Below, piece by piece: positions 25,292 to 32,930 of a stretch of 64,000 nt of DNA (positions are counted from its first letter, which is position 1; every line of letters starts with the position of its first letter). Source of the DNA: JAOUGY01 sp963792365 (GTDB lineage: Bacteria > Actinomycetota > Acidimicrobiia > Spongiisociales > ZC4RG35); the NCBI GenBank assembly GCA_963792365.1, contig CAWBVW010000005.1, forward strand, positions 124,001-188,000, written 5' to 3'. Both the position numbers and the translations under genes were made by a program. A model generated the notes under the pieces. The model ran no database searches. It worked only from the letters and a program-made list of their open reading frames with translations, and was not told the origin of the DNA.

Positions 25292-26088
25292 CGGTACTGC
25301 CCTCCGATGGCCTGCTCGGCGGCGATTCTGATCGCATCTTCTGCGATCTCCTGGATGCCATCCGAGTCGATTGCATAGACGTTCGGGAAGATCCCGCGGA
25401 TGAGGTCGGGCCCTCCGGTTGCAGTGTCCTCGTCGGCGGCGGCGACCAGGGATGTCACTGCGAGCCCGACTGCGTCGTCACGGTTCATGTCGGGTCGGAA
25501 CGCCGTGCGCATGTAGGACTTCGCCAGGCGTGAGCCGGAGCCGGTGGCCGCATAGTCCTGTTCTTCGTAGCGCCCGCCGACGACGTCGTACGAGAACAGC
25601 CGTCCGGACTCGGCAAGCTCGTCGAATCCGGCGAAGAGTGGAACCACGACCAGGCCCTGGAAGGCCATCGGCAGTTGGTTGCGCACGAGCCGAGCGAGGA
25701 AGTTGGCCTTTCCCTCGAGGCTGAGACGCGTGCTCTCGATCTTCTCGTAATGCTCGAGCTCGACCTGGAAGAGGCGCACCATCTCGATGGCGATCCCGGC
25801 CGTCCCTGCGATGGCCACGGCCGAATAGTGGTCGGCCGGGAACACTTTCTGGATCTCACGGTGCGCCACGAGATTCCCCTCGGTGGCACGCCGGTCTCCG
25901 GCGATCACCACCCCCGCCCCGTACCGGAGTGCCAGAACCGTCGTCCCTTCAGGTATCTCCAGCGGGTGGCCCCCGTTCGGGGCTCCGTCCCAACGAGGTT
26001 CTGCGCCCATCGACTTCAGCAGATCGACGAAGCTCGATCCAGGTAGGGGCGCGCCCATTGGCAGCGTGCGTTCGAACCGTTCGGTCAC
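25288..26088 (-). CDS. prcB: 20S proteasome beta subunit
   Basis: The catalytic beta subunit. The 266-aa precursor has a 48-residue propeptide (contains SSFVDLLKSMG) followed by EGTTVLAL, so autocleavage after Gly48 would expose Thr49 as nucleophile. Other conserved elements are GVVIAGDRRATEGN and GTAGIAIEM, and YAATGSGSRLAKSYM near the active site. The ATG overlaps the pup stop as ATGA. Confidence 0.97.
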   Translation of the reverse strand: MTERFERTLPMGAPLPGSSFVDLLKSMGAEPRWDGAPNGGHPLEIPEGTTVLALRYGAGVVIAGDRRATEGNLVAHREIQKVFPADHYSAVAIAGTAGIAIEMVRLFQVELEHYEKIESTRLSLEGKANFLARLVRNQLPMAFQGLVVVPLFAGFDELAESGRLFSYDVVGGRYEEQDYAATGSGSRLAKSYMRTAFRPDMNRDDAVGLAVTSLVAAADEDTATGGPDLIRGIFPNVYAIDSDGIQEIAEDAIRIAAEQAIGGQYR

Positions 26089-26273
26089 TCGCCGCCCTTC
26101 TGGACGTAGTTCCGGACGAACTCCTCGGCGTTCTCCTCGAGGACCGAATCGATCTCGTCGAGCAGGTCGTCGATTCCTTCGACGGTCGAACTGTCGACTT
26201 CCTCGGTCGTCTTGATTTCGAGATCGTCCTCGGACTCCCGTTCCTGTGGGCGTGGGCGTTCGCGATCTGTCAT
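26085..26273 (-). CDS. pup: Prokaryotic ubiquitin-like protein Pup, encoded with C-terminal Glu
   Basis: A 62-aa intrinsically disordered, acidic protein ending FVRNYVQKGGE. The C-terminal half (VEGIDDLLDEIDSVLEENAEEFVRNYV) is the helix-forming segment that binds Mpa and the ligase. The last residue is Glu, not the Gln of mycobacteria, so it can be conjugated without deamidation by Dop. It sits between dop and prcB, one base after dop, with an ATGA overlap onto prcB. Confidence 0.97.
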   Translation of the reverse strand: MTDRERPRPQERESEDDLEIKTTEEVDSSTVEGIDDLLDEIDSVLEENAEEFVRNYVQKGGE

Positions 26274-26274
26274 G

Positions 26275-27750
26275 TCAGCCTCCTAGAGCGTCGATGAGGG
26301 CAGATGCATCATCGACCTCATCCAACAGCGGTCCTACCAGCATCTGAGTGCCTCGTAGTGGTTCCATCATAGGAATGCGCTTGAGATGCGCTTCGCCGGT
26401 GTCAAAGACCAGGGAATCCCAGTTCGCGGCAACCAGCGCATCAGAGAATTCAGAGACGCACCGCCCGCGGAAGTACGCCCGGGTCTTCGTGGGCGGATCG
26501 TTCACGGCGTCGTCCACTTGGTCGTCACCGAAGAGGCGCTTGATCGCGCCACGCTTCACGAGACGGTGATACAGGCCGGACGCCGGATCGATGTCGTGAT
26601 ACTGGAGATCGAGTGCTCGCAGTTTGGGGTCGGTCCACTCGAGTCCGTCACGATTCACATAGGCATCGAGCAGTCGCTTCTTTGCCATCCAATCGAGGCG
26701 GTCGGCACAACGAGCCGGATCGGTCTCGAGGTCGGCGAGCACCGCCGTCCATTCGTCGATCAGCTGCGTCCACACGCCGTCGTCGAACTCGCTCTCGGCG
26801 TACTTGGCCAGCCATTCGAGATAGCGGCCCTGGATCTCGAGGGCGGTGGCCGTGCCACCGTCTTCCAATCTGAGTGGCTTGCAGAGGTCGATGTCGTGGC
26901 TGACCTCCCAGCACGCTTCCACCGGCGTTTCCAACTCGATGGGATCGGGAAGGGCGCCATCTTCGAGCGCGGCCAGGAACAACGCCGTGACCCCGAGCTT
27001 CAGGAACGTCTGATACTCGGAGAGGTTGGCGTCGCCGATGATCACGTGCAGCCGGCGATATCGGCTCGGGTCGCCGTGTGGCTCGTCCCGCGTGTTGATG
27101 ATGGGACGCTTCAGGGTCGTTTCGAGCCCTACTTCCTCTTCGAAGAAGTCGGCCCGCTGGGTGATCTGGAACGGGACGTCCGGTCGACCGTTCTCGCTAC
27201 CGACCTTGCCTGCGCCGGTGAAGATCTGGCGGGTGACCATGAACGTCGTTGCGTATCGGATCACTCGACCGAACGGTGTCTCCCGACCAAGCAGGTAGTT
27301 CTCGTGTGCGCCGTAGGAGTTGCCCTTCCCGTCGGAGTTGTTCTTGTACAACTTGACGACCTGCCCGGGTGGAACGGCCGACTGGGCGACCTGACGAGCC
27401 AAATCCATGACACGCTCGCCGGCCTTGTCGGCCAGGGCAGCTTCGAGCGGATCGTGACATTCCGGCCCCGAGTATTCGGGATGTGCGTGATCGACGTACA
27501 GCCGGGCACCGTTCGAGAGCACCGCATTGACGAGCGCCGAGTCGGGGTCGGAAACCCCGTAACCGTCGTGGCCGAAGCCGCGAGCATCGCGCCCGGGCGA
27601 CTCCTCCTCGTACGACCACTGCACACGTACGCGCACTCGCGGATAGGAGTTGATGATCAGGGCCGAGGCGAGTGCCGGATTGAAGTCCGGCTGGTTCCGG
27701 ATCAGGACCCCGTACTCGGTTTCCGTTCCGAGAACCTTGTGGACTGCCAT
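26275..27750 (-). CDS. dop: Pup deamidase/depupylase Dop
   Basis: Dop cleaves Pup from substrates and, where Pup ends in Gln, deamidates it. The 491-aa PafA paralogue starts VLGTETEYGVLIRN. It has the Dop-specific loop (about residues 37-78), the key Asp87 in NGARLYVDHAHPEYSGPEC, and KNNSDGKGNSYGAHENYL. Because Pup here already ends in Glu, only depupylation should be needed. It begins one base after the mpa stop. Confidence 0.96.
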   Translation of the reverse strand: MAVHKVLGTETEYGVLIRNQPDFNPALASALIINSYPRVRVRVQWSYEEESPGRDARGFGHDGYGVSDPDSALVNAVLSNGARLYVDHAHPEYSGPECHDPLEAALADKAGERVMDLARQVAQSAVPPGQVVKLYKNNSDGKGNSYGAHENYLLGRETPFGRVIRYATTFMVTRQIFTGAGKVGSENGRPDVPFQITQRADFFEEEVGLETTLKRPIINTRDEPHGDPSRYRRLHVIIGDANLSEYQTFLKLGVTALFLAALEDGALPDPIELETPVEACWEVSHDIDLCKPLRLEDGGTATALEIQGRYLEWLAKYAESEFDDGVWTQLIDEWTAVLADLETDPARCADRLDWMAKKRLLDAYVNRDGLEWTDPKLRALDLQYHDIDPASGLYHRLVKRGAIKRLFGDDQVDDAVNDPPTKTRAYFRGRCVSEFSDALVAANWDSLVFDTGEAHLKRIPMMEPLRGTQMLVGPLLDEVDDASALIDALGG

Positions 27751-27751
27751 G

Positions 27752-29482
27752 TCAGAGGTACTGGCCCGTCGACACGCCTTCGACCATCTTCGACTCGTCG
27801 CTTCCGCTGATCAGGGTGCGAACGTAGACGATTCGTTCGCCCTTCTTGCCCGAGATCTTCGCCCAGTCATCCGGATTGGTGGTGTTGGGCAGATCCTCGT
27901 GCTCCTTGAACTCCTGCTTGATCGCAGCCAGGAGGTCCACCGTCTGAATCCCCGGGATTCCGCCTTCGATCTGGCGCTTGATGGCGTCCTTCTTGGCTCG
28001 CCGGACGATGTTTTCGATCATCGCACCGCTCGAGAAGTCCTTGAAGAAGAGAACCTCCCTGTCACCGTTCGCATAGGTGACCTCGAGGAACCGGTTGATG
28101 TCGTCTTCGGAATACATGGCGTCGACCGTCGAGTCGATCATGTGCTGGAGCAGGTGCTCGCGGTCTCCACCATGCCGTTCGAGCTCGGCGGCGTCGAAAG
28201 GAAGGTCGCCCTCGAGGTAGATCCGGAAGATCTGCCGGGCGGCATCGGGGTCGGGCCGCGAGATCTTGATCTTCACGTCCAGGCGACCGGGTCGCAGGAT
28301 CGCCGGGTCGATGAGGTCCTCGCGGTTGGAGGCACCGATCACGATCACATTCTTCAACGACTCGACGCCGTCGAGCTCGGAGAGGAGCTGCGGAACGATC
28401 GTCGACTCGACATCAGAGGAGATTCCCGTCCCCCGGGTCCTGAACAACGAGTCCATCTCGTCGAAGAAGACGATCACCGGCACACCTTCTTCTGACTTCT
28501 CCTTCGCCCGTTGGAAGATCAGCCGGATCTGACGTTCGGTCTCGCCGACCCACTTGTTCAACAGCTCCGGGCCCTTGATGTTCAGGAAGTAGGAACGGGC
28601 ATCAGGCCGGCCGGTCCGCTCGGCAACGGCCTTGGCGAGGCTGTTGGCCACGGCCTTCGCAATGAGGGTCTTGCCACAGCCGGGAGGTCCATACAGCAGG
28701 ATCCCCTTCGGTGGCACGAGGCCGTAATCCGCAAAGAGGTCCTTGTGTACATACGGCAGCTCGACCGCATCGCGAATCTCTTCGATCTGGTGTCGGAGAC
28801 CGCCGACGTTCTCGTACGTGACGTCGGGCACCTCTTCGAGCACCAGTTCTTCGACCTCGGGTCGAGCCATCTTCTCGAAAGCCAGTGAGCTCCGGCTGTC
28901 CAGCCGGACATGATCACCCACACGGATCGGAACATCCGCCAGTGAGTCGGCCAAGGCGACAACCAGCTCGTCGTCGGCACGCGCCAGCACGACGAGACGG
29001 CCGTCGGGGAGCTTGTCGCGTACCTGTACGACCTCGCCGCGGTCGTCGAAGCCTCGGGAGTCCACGATCGTGAAGCTCTCGTTGAGCAGGACCTCCTGCC
29101 CGCGCATCAGCTCCTTCACCTCGATCGTGGGTTGAGCGGCGACACGGAGCTTTCGGTTCCCCGTCATCACGTCGACGGATCCATCGGCGTTGACGGCGAG
29201 CACCGTGCCGAAGTTGTTCGGGGGCGACGTCAGCTTCTCGACCTCGGAGCGGAGCACGCTGAGCTGCTCTCGGGCCTCTTCCAGCACGGAGCTCAGCTTC
29301 TCGTTCTGCTCGAGTGCCCGTTGGAGCCTCTGGGTCGTCTCGCCGAGCCTGGCCTCGAGGTCGTCGACCCTTCTGGGTGCGTCTTGGAGCCTGCGGCGGA
29401 GAACGTCCACCTCGGCCTCGAGGTCGGAGATCGTGCGTCGCAGCGCGTGGGGATCGTCGGGTCTCATCGAGCGGTCGCTCAT
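27752..29482 (-). CDS. mpa: Proteasome-associated AAA+ ATPase Mpa/ARC
   Basis: Mpa recognises pupylated proteins, unfolds them and feeds the 20S core. The 576-aa protein has an N-terminal coiled coil (about 15-85) that binds Pup, tandem OB domains (about 95-205), and an AAA+ module with Walker A GPPGCGKT (265-272), Walker B VIVFFDEMDSLF and GASNREDLIDPAILRPGRLD. It ends STGQYL, the penultimate-Tyr motif that opens the proteasome gate. The ATG at 29482 has AAGGAGG 6 bases upstream. It is the first gene of mpa-dop-pup-prcB-prcA. Confidence 0.97.
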   Translation of the reverse strand: MSDRSMRPDDPHALRRTISDLEAEVDVLRRRLQDAPRRVDDLEARLGETTQRLQRALEQNEKLSSVLEEAREQLSVLRSEVEKLTSPPNNFGTVLAVNADGSVDVMTGNRKLRVAAQPTIEVKELMRGQEVLLNESFTIVDSRGFDDRGEVVQVRDKLPDGRLVVLARADDELVVALADSLADVPIRVGDHVRLDSRSSLAFEKMARPEVEELVLEEVPDVTYENVGGLRHQIEEIRDAVELPYVHKDLFADYGLVPPKGILLYGPPGCGKTLIAKAVANSLAKAVAERTGRPDARSYFLNIKGPELLNKWVGETERQIRLIFQRAKEKSEEGVPVIVFFDEMDSLFRTRGTGISSDVESTIVPQLLSELDGVESLKNVIVIGASNREDLIDPAILRPGRLDVKIKISRPDPDAARQIFRIYLEGDLPFDAAELERHGGDREHLLQHMIDSTVDAMYSEDDINRFLEVTYANGDREVLFFKDFSSGAMIENIVRRAKKDAIKRQIEGGIPGIQTVDLLAAIKQEFKEHEDLPNTTNPDDWAKISGKKGERIVYVRTLISGSDESKMVEGVSTGQYL

Positions 29483-29625
29483 GTCGATCCTCCTTTTCGC
29501 GTGGTCCAAGCTACCTGGCTCTCGCGCAGTATACGGACGGGTCGCGTTTGCGCATCGAACTGTTCACGGCCCGGCAGCGGGGGCCATCGAGCGGACGGTG
29601 TGATCGGTATGAGCGTCGTCTGGTC

Positions 29626-29631
29626 TATGAT
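29626..29631 (+). promoter_or_regulatory. Candidate -10 element for the ferredoxin gene
   Basis: TATGAT lies 29 bases before the ferredoxin ATG in the divergent mpa/ferredoxin gap. No convincing -35 hexamer is seen. Confidence 0.3.
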
Positions 29632-29659
29632 CGAATTCTTCTGTTCCAGGAGTTATCAC

Positions 29660-29905
29660 ATGAAGGTTTGGATCGACCAGGACCTCTGCACGGGTGACGG
29701 TCTCTGCGAGGAGATCGCTCCGGACGTGTTCGTACTGCTCGACGACGGGCTCGCCTACGTACGTGAGGGCGACACCATCTACGCCGAGGAGAAGGGCAAT
29801 CCGCAGGGAGCCGCCGGTCTGGCCACGGTGCCGGCCGGTCAGGAAGACATCACCATCGAGTCGGCCGAGGAATGCCCCGGCGAGTGCATCTTCATCGAAC
29901 CGTGA
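29660..29905 (+). CDS. Ferredoxin, [3Fe-4S]/[4Fe-4S] single-cluster type
   Basis: An 81-aa acidic ferredoxin starting MKVWIDQDLCTGDGLCEEIAPDVF. The cluster motif CxxDxxC (Cys10, Asp13, Cys16) plus a distal ECPGECIFIE matches the [3Fe-4S] ferredoxins that serve cytochrome P450s. A long central loop (DDGLAYVREGDTIYAEEKGNP) is unusual for the shortest members. CAGGAG is placed 8 bases before the ATG. No P450 is in the window, so its partner is unknown. Confidence 0.88.
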   Translation: MKVWIDQDLCTGDGLCEEIAPDVFVLLDDGLAYVREGDTIYAEEKGNPQGAAGLATVPAGQEDITIESAEECPGECIFIEP

Positions 29906-29935
29906 TCTGATCACGTTCGCTTCGAGCGCTTTGAG

Positions 29936-29964
29936 AAAGGGACGACCCAGCGGGTCGTCCCTTT
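29936..29964. terminator. Bidirectional terminator between ferredoxin and trmI
   Basis: A perfect 13-bp stem (AAAGGGACGACCC / GGGTCGTCCCTTT) with a 3-base loop sits between the convergent ferredoxin and trmI genes. The A and T ends give short U tracts on both strands. Confidence 0.8.
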
Positions 29965-29986
29965 CTGCTCGTGGATGTCTGCAGCC

Positions 29987-30778
29987 TCACTCCTGGGCAA
30001 CCACCACTTTGCGGGCGATGACGAGGAAACCCGTGTGCCCGACCATGTGGTGATCGGGTCGCACCGACCGTCCCTCGACGTTCCACGTGCGGAAGAGGTG
30101 CTCTTGGACTTCGATGTCGATCCAACACAAGGCCTCGCGCAGGGTCTCGACCAGCGTCTGCACCTGCGGAATGGTTGGCAGGTAGGCGCAGAGGATTCCC
30201 CCCGGTGGCATCGTCTGTGAGGCAATTGCCGCCGCATGCCACGGCTCCGGCAGGTCCAACACCAGGCGATCCGGCTCGACCTCGGCGACGTGGTCTTCCA
30301 CCTCACCGAGTCGCATATCGACGTAGTCGGGGATTTCGCCGAACCAGCGGGTGATCGACTTCACCGCCGTCTTGGAGTGGTCTTCCCTCCGCTCGATGGT
30401 GACCACCCGACCTTCGGGCCCGACCGCTCTGGCCAGCGCGATCGTCAACGCACCCGAGCCGGTGCCGGCTTCCAGGACCGTCATGCCAGGTCCGATGTCC
30501 GCCCACACCAGGATGGGACCGATGTCCTTCGGGTAGACGACCTGGGCGCCGCGGGGCATCTTCAACACGAAGTCGGCGAGACGCGGCCTGATGACGGTCA
30601 GCGTTCCGCCACCGGTCGAGGACACGGTGGAGCCCTCGGGCAGTCCCATCAGCTTGTTGTGCTCGAGCATCCCCCGGTGGTATTCGAACCGCTGGTTCTG
30701 CGTGAGCTTCACCAAGAACCGCTTGCCCTTGTCGTCGATGAGGAGAACGGTTTCGCCCTCGTTGATCGGTTCACCCAT
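29987..30778 (-). CDS. trmI: tRNA (adenine(58)-N1)-methyltransferase TrmI
   Basis: TrmI methylates A58 in the T-loop of tRNAs. The 263-aa protein has a small N-terminal beta domain, YPKDIGPILVWADIGPGM, the SAM-binding VLEAGTGSGALTIALARAVG, and the VLDLPEPWHAA motif characteristic of m1A58 methyltransferases. The mycobacterial homologue is also encoded near mpa. Its start overlaps the end of the ttuA-like gene by 8 bases, so it is the last gene of a tRNA-modification operon. Confidence 0.94.
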   Translation of the reverse strand: MGEPINEGETVLLIDDKGKRFLVKLTQNQRFEYHRGMLEHNKLMGLPEGSTVSSTGGGTLTVIRPRLADFVLKMPRGAQVVYPKDIGPILVWADIGPGMTVLEAGTGSGALTIALARAVGPEGRVVTIERREDHSKTAVKSITRWFGEIPDYVDMRLGEVEDHVAEVEPDRLVLDLPEPWHAAAIASQTMPPGGILCAYLPTIPQVQTLVETLREALCWIDIEVQEHLFRTWNVEGRSVRPDHHMVGHTGFLVIARKVVVAQE

Positions 30779-31697
30779 CGGTACGGCGTCCGATGTCGAC
30801 CAACGTCAGATCCCGGAGCCTGCAGAAGGCGCACGTGTCGCCAGTGGTCGGACTGCCGCACGAGGCACAGGCCGACAACTCGGGTGTGCCCCCCGACTCG
30901 AATGCGCTGGCCGCCCGGTCGAAGAAGCCGAAGAGGAACTGAGACTTCATCCCCGGTGATTGATCCTCCAAGATGTTCAGCCACTGCTTGTAGCGGTTCA
31001 CCGTGTTGCCGGCGGCCATCGGACACTCCTCGACCTCGTACTCGATGCCTTTCAGAACGGCATACGCCGCTGTTTCGCGCTCGGCCACTCGAACCAAGGG
31101 TTTCACCTTCCTGGCGAGTCCATCGTCGGTGGCTGGGAGCACAGGACGCTGCCGGGCCAGATACTCGGTGTTCCACTGGATGACGTTTCCGAACAGTGTC
31201 GCCGCTTCGTCGTCGAGGTTGTGACCCATCACGAGGACGTCGTAGTTCCCGTCGTCGGCGTGCTTGTTCAAGATGTATCGCTTCGAGAGGCCGCATGCCG
31301 AACAGGGAACGCGGCGACCGGCAGACGCTGCCTCAGGAACCGAGAAACCGAAGTCCGAAGGGAGGTCCACCACGTCGAGGCTGAGACCTCGCTCGCTTGC
31401 GAACCGTCGTGACAGGTCCAGGCTCTCCGAGCTGTAGTCGCCGATACCGAGGTGGAGGTAGACGCCGTCGACCGAGTACCCGAGCTCGGTGAGGATGTCC
31501 CAGAGCGCCAGGCTGTCCTTGCCACCCGAGACACCGAGCACCAGCCGTTCGTCGGTGCCAAACATCTTGTGGTCGTGGATCGTGCGTTCCACCTGCCGCA
31601 GGATGTGCTCGAGGTAGTGGTCGCGGCAGAAGTTGGCGTTGTGTCTGCGGACCTGCATCACAGCCTTCTGGCGGCAGACGCGGCATTTCACGCTCAA
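30771..31697 (-). CDS. ttuA: TtuA/TtcA-type tRNA 2-thiolation enzyme
   Basis: A 308-aa PP-loop ATPase. N-terminal zinc finger (Cys5, Cys8, Cys24, His27), PP-loop SGGKDS (57-62), catalytic and Fe-S Cys132, Cys135 (VPCSACGLSK) and Cys225 (EECPM), and a C-terminal zinc ribbon (Cys277, 280, 289, 292). The three internal cysteines align with the [4Fe-4S] ligands of Thermus TtuA, which makes 2-thio-ribothymidine at tRNA position 54. TtcA (s2C32) and Ncs6 (s2U34) are alternatives. The adjacent ubiquitin-like gene and trmI favour a T-loop role. Confidence 0.85.
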   Translation of the reverse strand: MSVKCRVCRQKAVMQVRRHNANFCRDHYLEHILRQVERTIHDHKMFGTDERLVLGVSGGKDSLALWDILTELGYSVDGVYLHLGIGDYSSESLDLSRRFASERGLSLDVVDLPSDFGFSVPEAASAGRRVPCSACGLSKRYILNKHADDGNYDVLVMGHNLDDEAATLFGNVIQWNTEYLARQRPVLPATDDGLARKVKPLVRVAERETAAYAVLKGIEYEVEECPMAAGNTVNRYKQWLNILEDQSPGMKSQFLFGFFDRAASAFESGGTPELSACASCGSPTTGDTCAFCRLRDLTLVDIGRRTDG

Positions 31698-31888
31698 CCT
31701 CCAGAAATGACGGGACGAAGCTCGATCACATCGTCCGGTTCCAGTGTGTCCTCGGTTGTCAACAACTCGTTCCCCCGGATCACGAGCACCGATTCGGAGA
31801 CCACATCGAGGCGCTTCAGGAGCTGTGACACCCGGGTGGGTCCTTCCAACTCGATTTCACGCCGCGGTTGACGAAGGATGACCTTCAC
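31694..31888 (-). CDS. ttuB: TtuB/ThiS/MoaD-like ubiquitin-fold sulfur carrier
   Basis: A 64-aa beta-grasp protein (KVILRQPRREIELEG ... VSQLLKRLDV ... LEPDDVIELRPVISGG) ending in Gly-Gly, the C-terminus needed for adenylation and thiocarboxylation. Next to a TtuA-like enzyme it is best read as the sulfur donor TtuB. No E1-like activator is in the window. The GTG start at 31888 overlaps the 31-aa gene upstream (GTGA), and its stop overlaps ttuA (ATGA), so it is coupled on both sides. It is too short to name by length alone; ThiS remains possible. Confidence 0.82.
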   Translation of the reverse strand: MKVILRQPRREIELEGPTRVSQLLKRLDVVSESVLVIRGNELLTTEDTLEPDDVIELRPVISGG

Positions 31889-31980
31889 AGGATGGCGCCC
31901 ACGAGCGATGCGCCAATGGTCAAGACCATCCCGATGACCACCACCCACACCACGATTCTGACGAGACGTTGATTCCGCAT
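31885..31980 (-). CDS. 31-residue single-span membrane peptide
   Basis: ATG at 31980 gives MRNQRLVRIVVWVVVIGM followed by VLTIGASLVGAIL. It is a basic N-terminus then one hydrophobic helix, with a GTGA overlap into the TtuB-like gene. The overlap and the clean membrane-segment pattern support it as a real small gene. Function is unknown; it could anchor something to the membrane or act as a leader. Confidence 0.55.
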   Translation of the reverse strand: MRNQRLVRIVVWVVVIGMVLTIGASLVGAIL

Positions 31981-32025
31981 GTTGTCCTCTACAGTTGGCC
32001 GTCCAACGTGCAGGAGTAAACGGTA

Positions 32026-32313
32026 GTGCCATCGTTGTCGCAGCTCATCCGAGCGAAGGTCTTTGGCGGAATGGCGGGAGTGTCCCCGGTGTCGGCGGGT
32101 GCAACCCGCGTCTTTCGGGGACTCCGTGAGGGCGACCAACGGACCCTGCTGACGGGAGCTGCCCTCGCGGCCTACGGCCTGCTGAAGAAGTCTGGTCCCC
32201 AACGGGAGCTGATCGCTCGGCGAGAGGTACCGCGTGGATCGACCGTGGTGATACGTCACGGGAAGAAGGGCGAGATGCCCGAGATCCAGATCTACGAGGC
32301 CGACGAAGATTGA
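32026..32313 (+). CDS. Small hypothetical protein
   Basis: A 95-aa protein with GTG start at 32026 and AGGAG 9 bases upstream. It has a glycine/alanine-rich, weakly hydrophobic stretch (LLTGAALAAYGLLKK) and a beta-like C-terminal half (TVVIRHGKKGEMPEIQIYEADED). I recognise no family. It is divergent from the 31-aa/ttuB/ttuA/trmI operon. Confidence 0.55.
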   Translation: MPSLSQLIRAKVFGGMAGVSPVSAGATRVFRGLREGDQRTLLTGAALAAYGLLKKSGPQRELIARREVPRGSTVVIRHGKKGEMPEIQIYEADED

Positions 32314-32329
32314 CGTCGGCGATGTCCGG

Positions 32330-32524
32330 TCACTTGACGCGGTAGACCTCGACAACGGCCTTGCCGGCCTTGCCCTTCCTACGGCCGAAGAAAAACGCCA
32401 GCAATACGATGACGATCACGGCGACACCGGCTAGAACTGCGGTGTTCTGAGCCGACTCCTTGGTCTCGATCAGCGCAGATTCGATCTGCTTTGCTTTCGC
32501 TTCGATTTCGGAACGCTCGATCAT
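32330..32524 (-). CDS. Small single-span membrane protein
   Basis: A 64-aa protein: charged helical N-terminus (MIERSEIEAKAKQIESALIE), one membrane helix (VLAGVAVIVIVLLAFFFG) and a basic tail. It overlaps the upstream membrane gene by ATGA. No family recognised. Confidence 0.62.
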   Translation of the reverse strand: MIERSEIEAKAKQIESALIETKESAQNTAVLAGVAVIVIVLLAFFFGRRKGKAGKAVVEVYRVK

Positions 32525-32820
32525 GCCTTACTCATCCTCCATCCCAACAGCCCTGCCCCGGCTACTGAAACCAGCACGGTGAGCCCTCGGGACAGCACGA
32601 TCCACCACTCTCCGTCCGGCAACACCGTCTTGAACAGGGCGTAGGCGCCGAGCACGAAGAACAGGGTGGCGAAGGCGAAAATGAATCCGGCGCCGATCCC
32701 CATCCCGGCCATCCGCCCCAGCCGCTTGGCCGGTTCGATGGTCTCCTGACGGAGGTACGTCTTCGACATGTCGACGAGTTCGGTTACCAGCTGAGGAATC
32801 TCGCTTGGTGCTGCAGCCAT
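32521..32820 (-). CDS. Membrane protein resembling actinobacterial holin-like (superfamily III) proteins
   Basis: A 99-aa protein with an amphipathic N-terminus (SEIPQLVTELVDMSKTYLRQE) and two membrane helices (about 38-63 and 75-95). This layout resembles the small DUF1469/holin-X-like actinobacterial proteins, but I cannot confirm the family. It pairs with the 64-aa membrane gene downstream. Confidence 0.6.
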   Translation of the reverse strand: MAAAPSEIPQLVTELVDMSKTYLRQETIEPAKRLGRMAGMGIGAGFIFAFATLFFVLGAYALFKTVLPDGEWWIVLSRGLTVLVSVAGAGLLGWRMSKA

Positions 32821-32930
32821 GGGTCAGAGGCTACACACTTCGGGAGCTCGTACTGAACGCGGAGACCGTTCCACGAGCGTCCCGTGCCGCGAACTAGAGT
32901 CCCCGCCATGTGCGCCGGGGGAAAGTCGCC

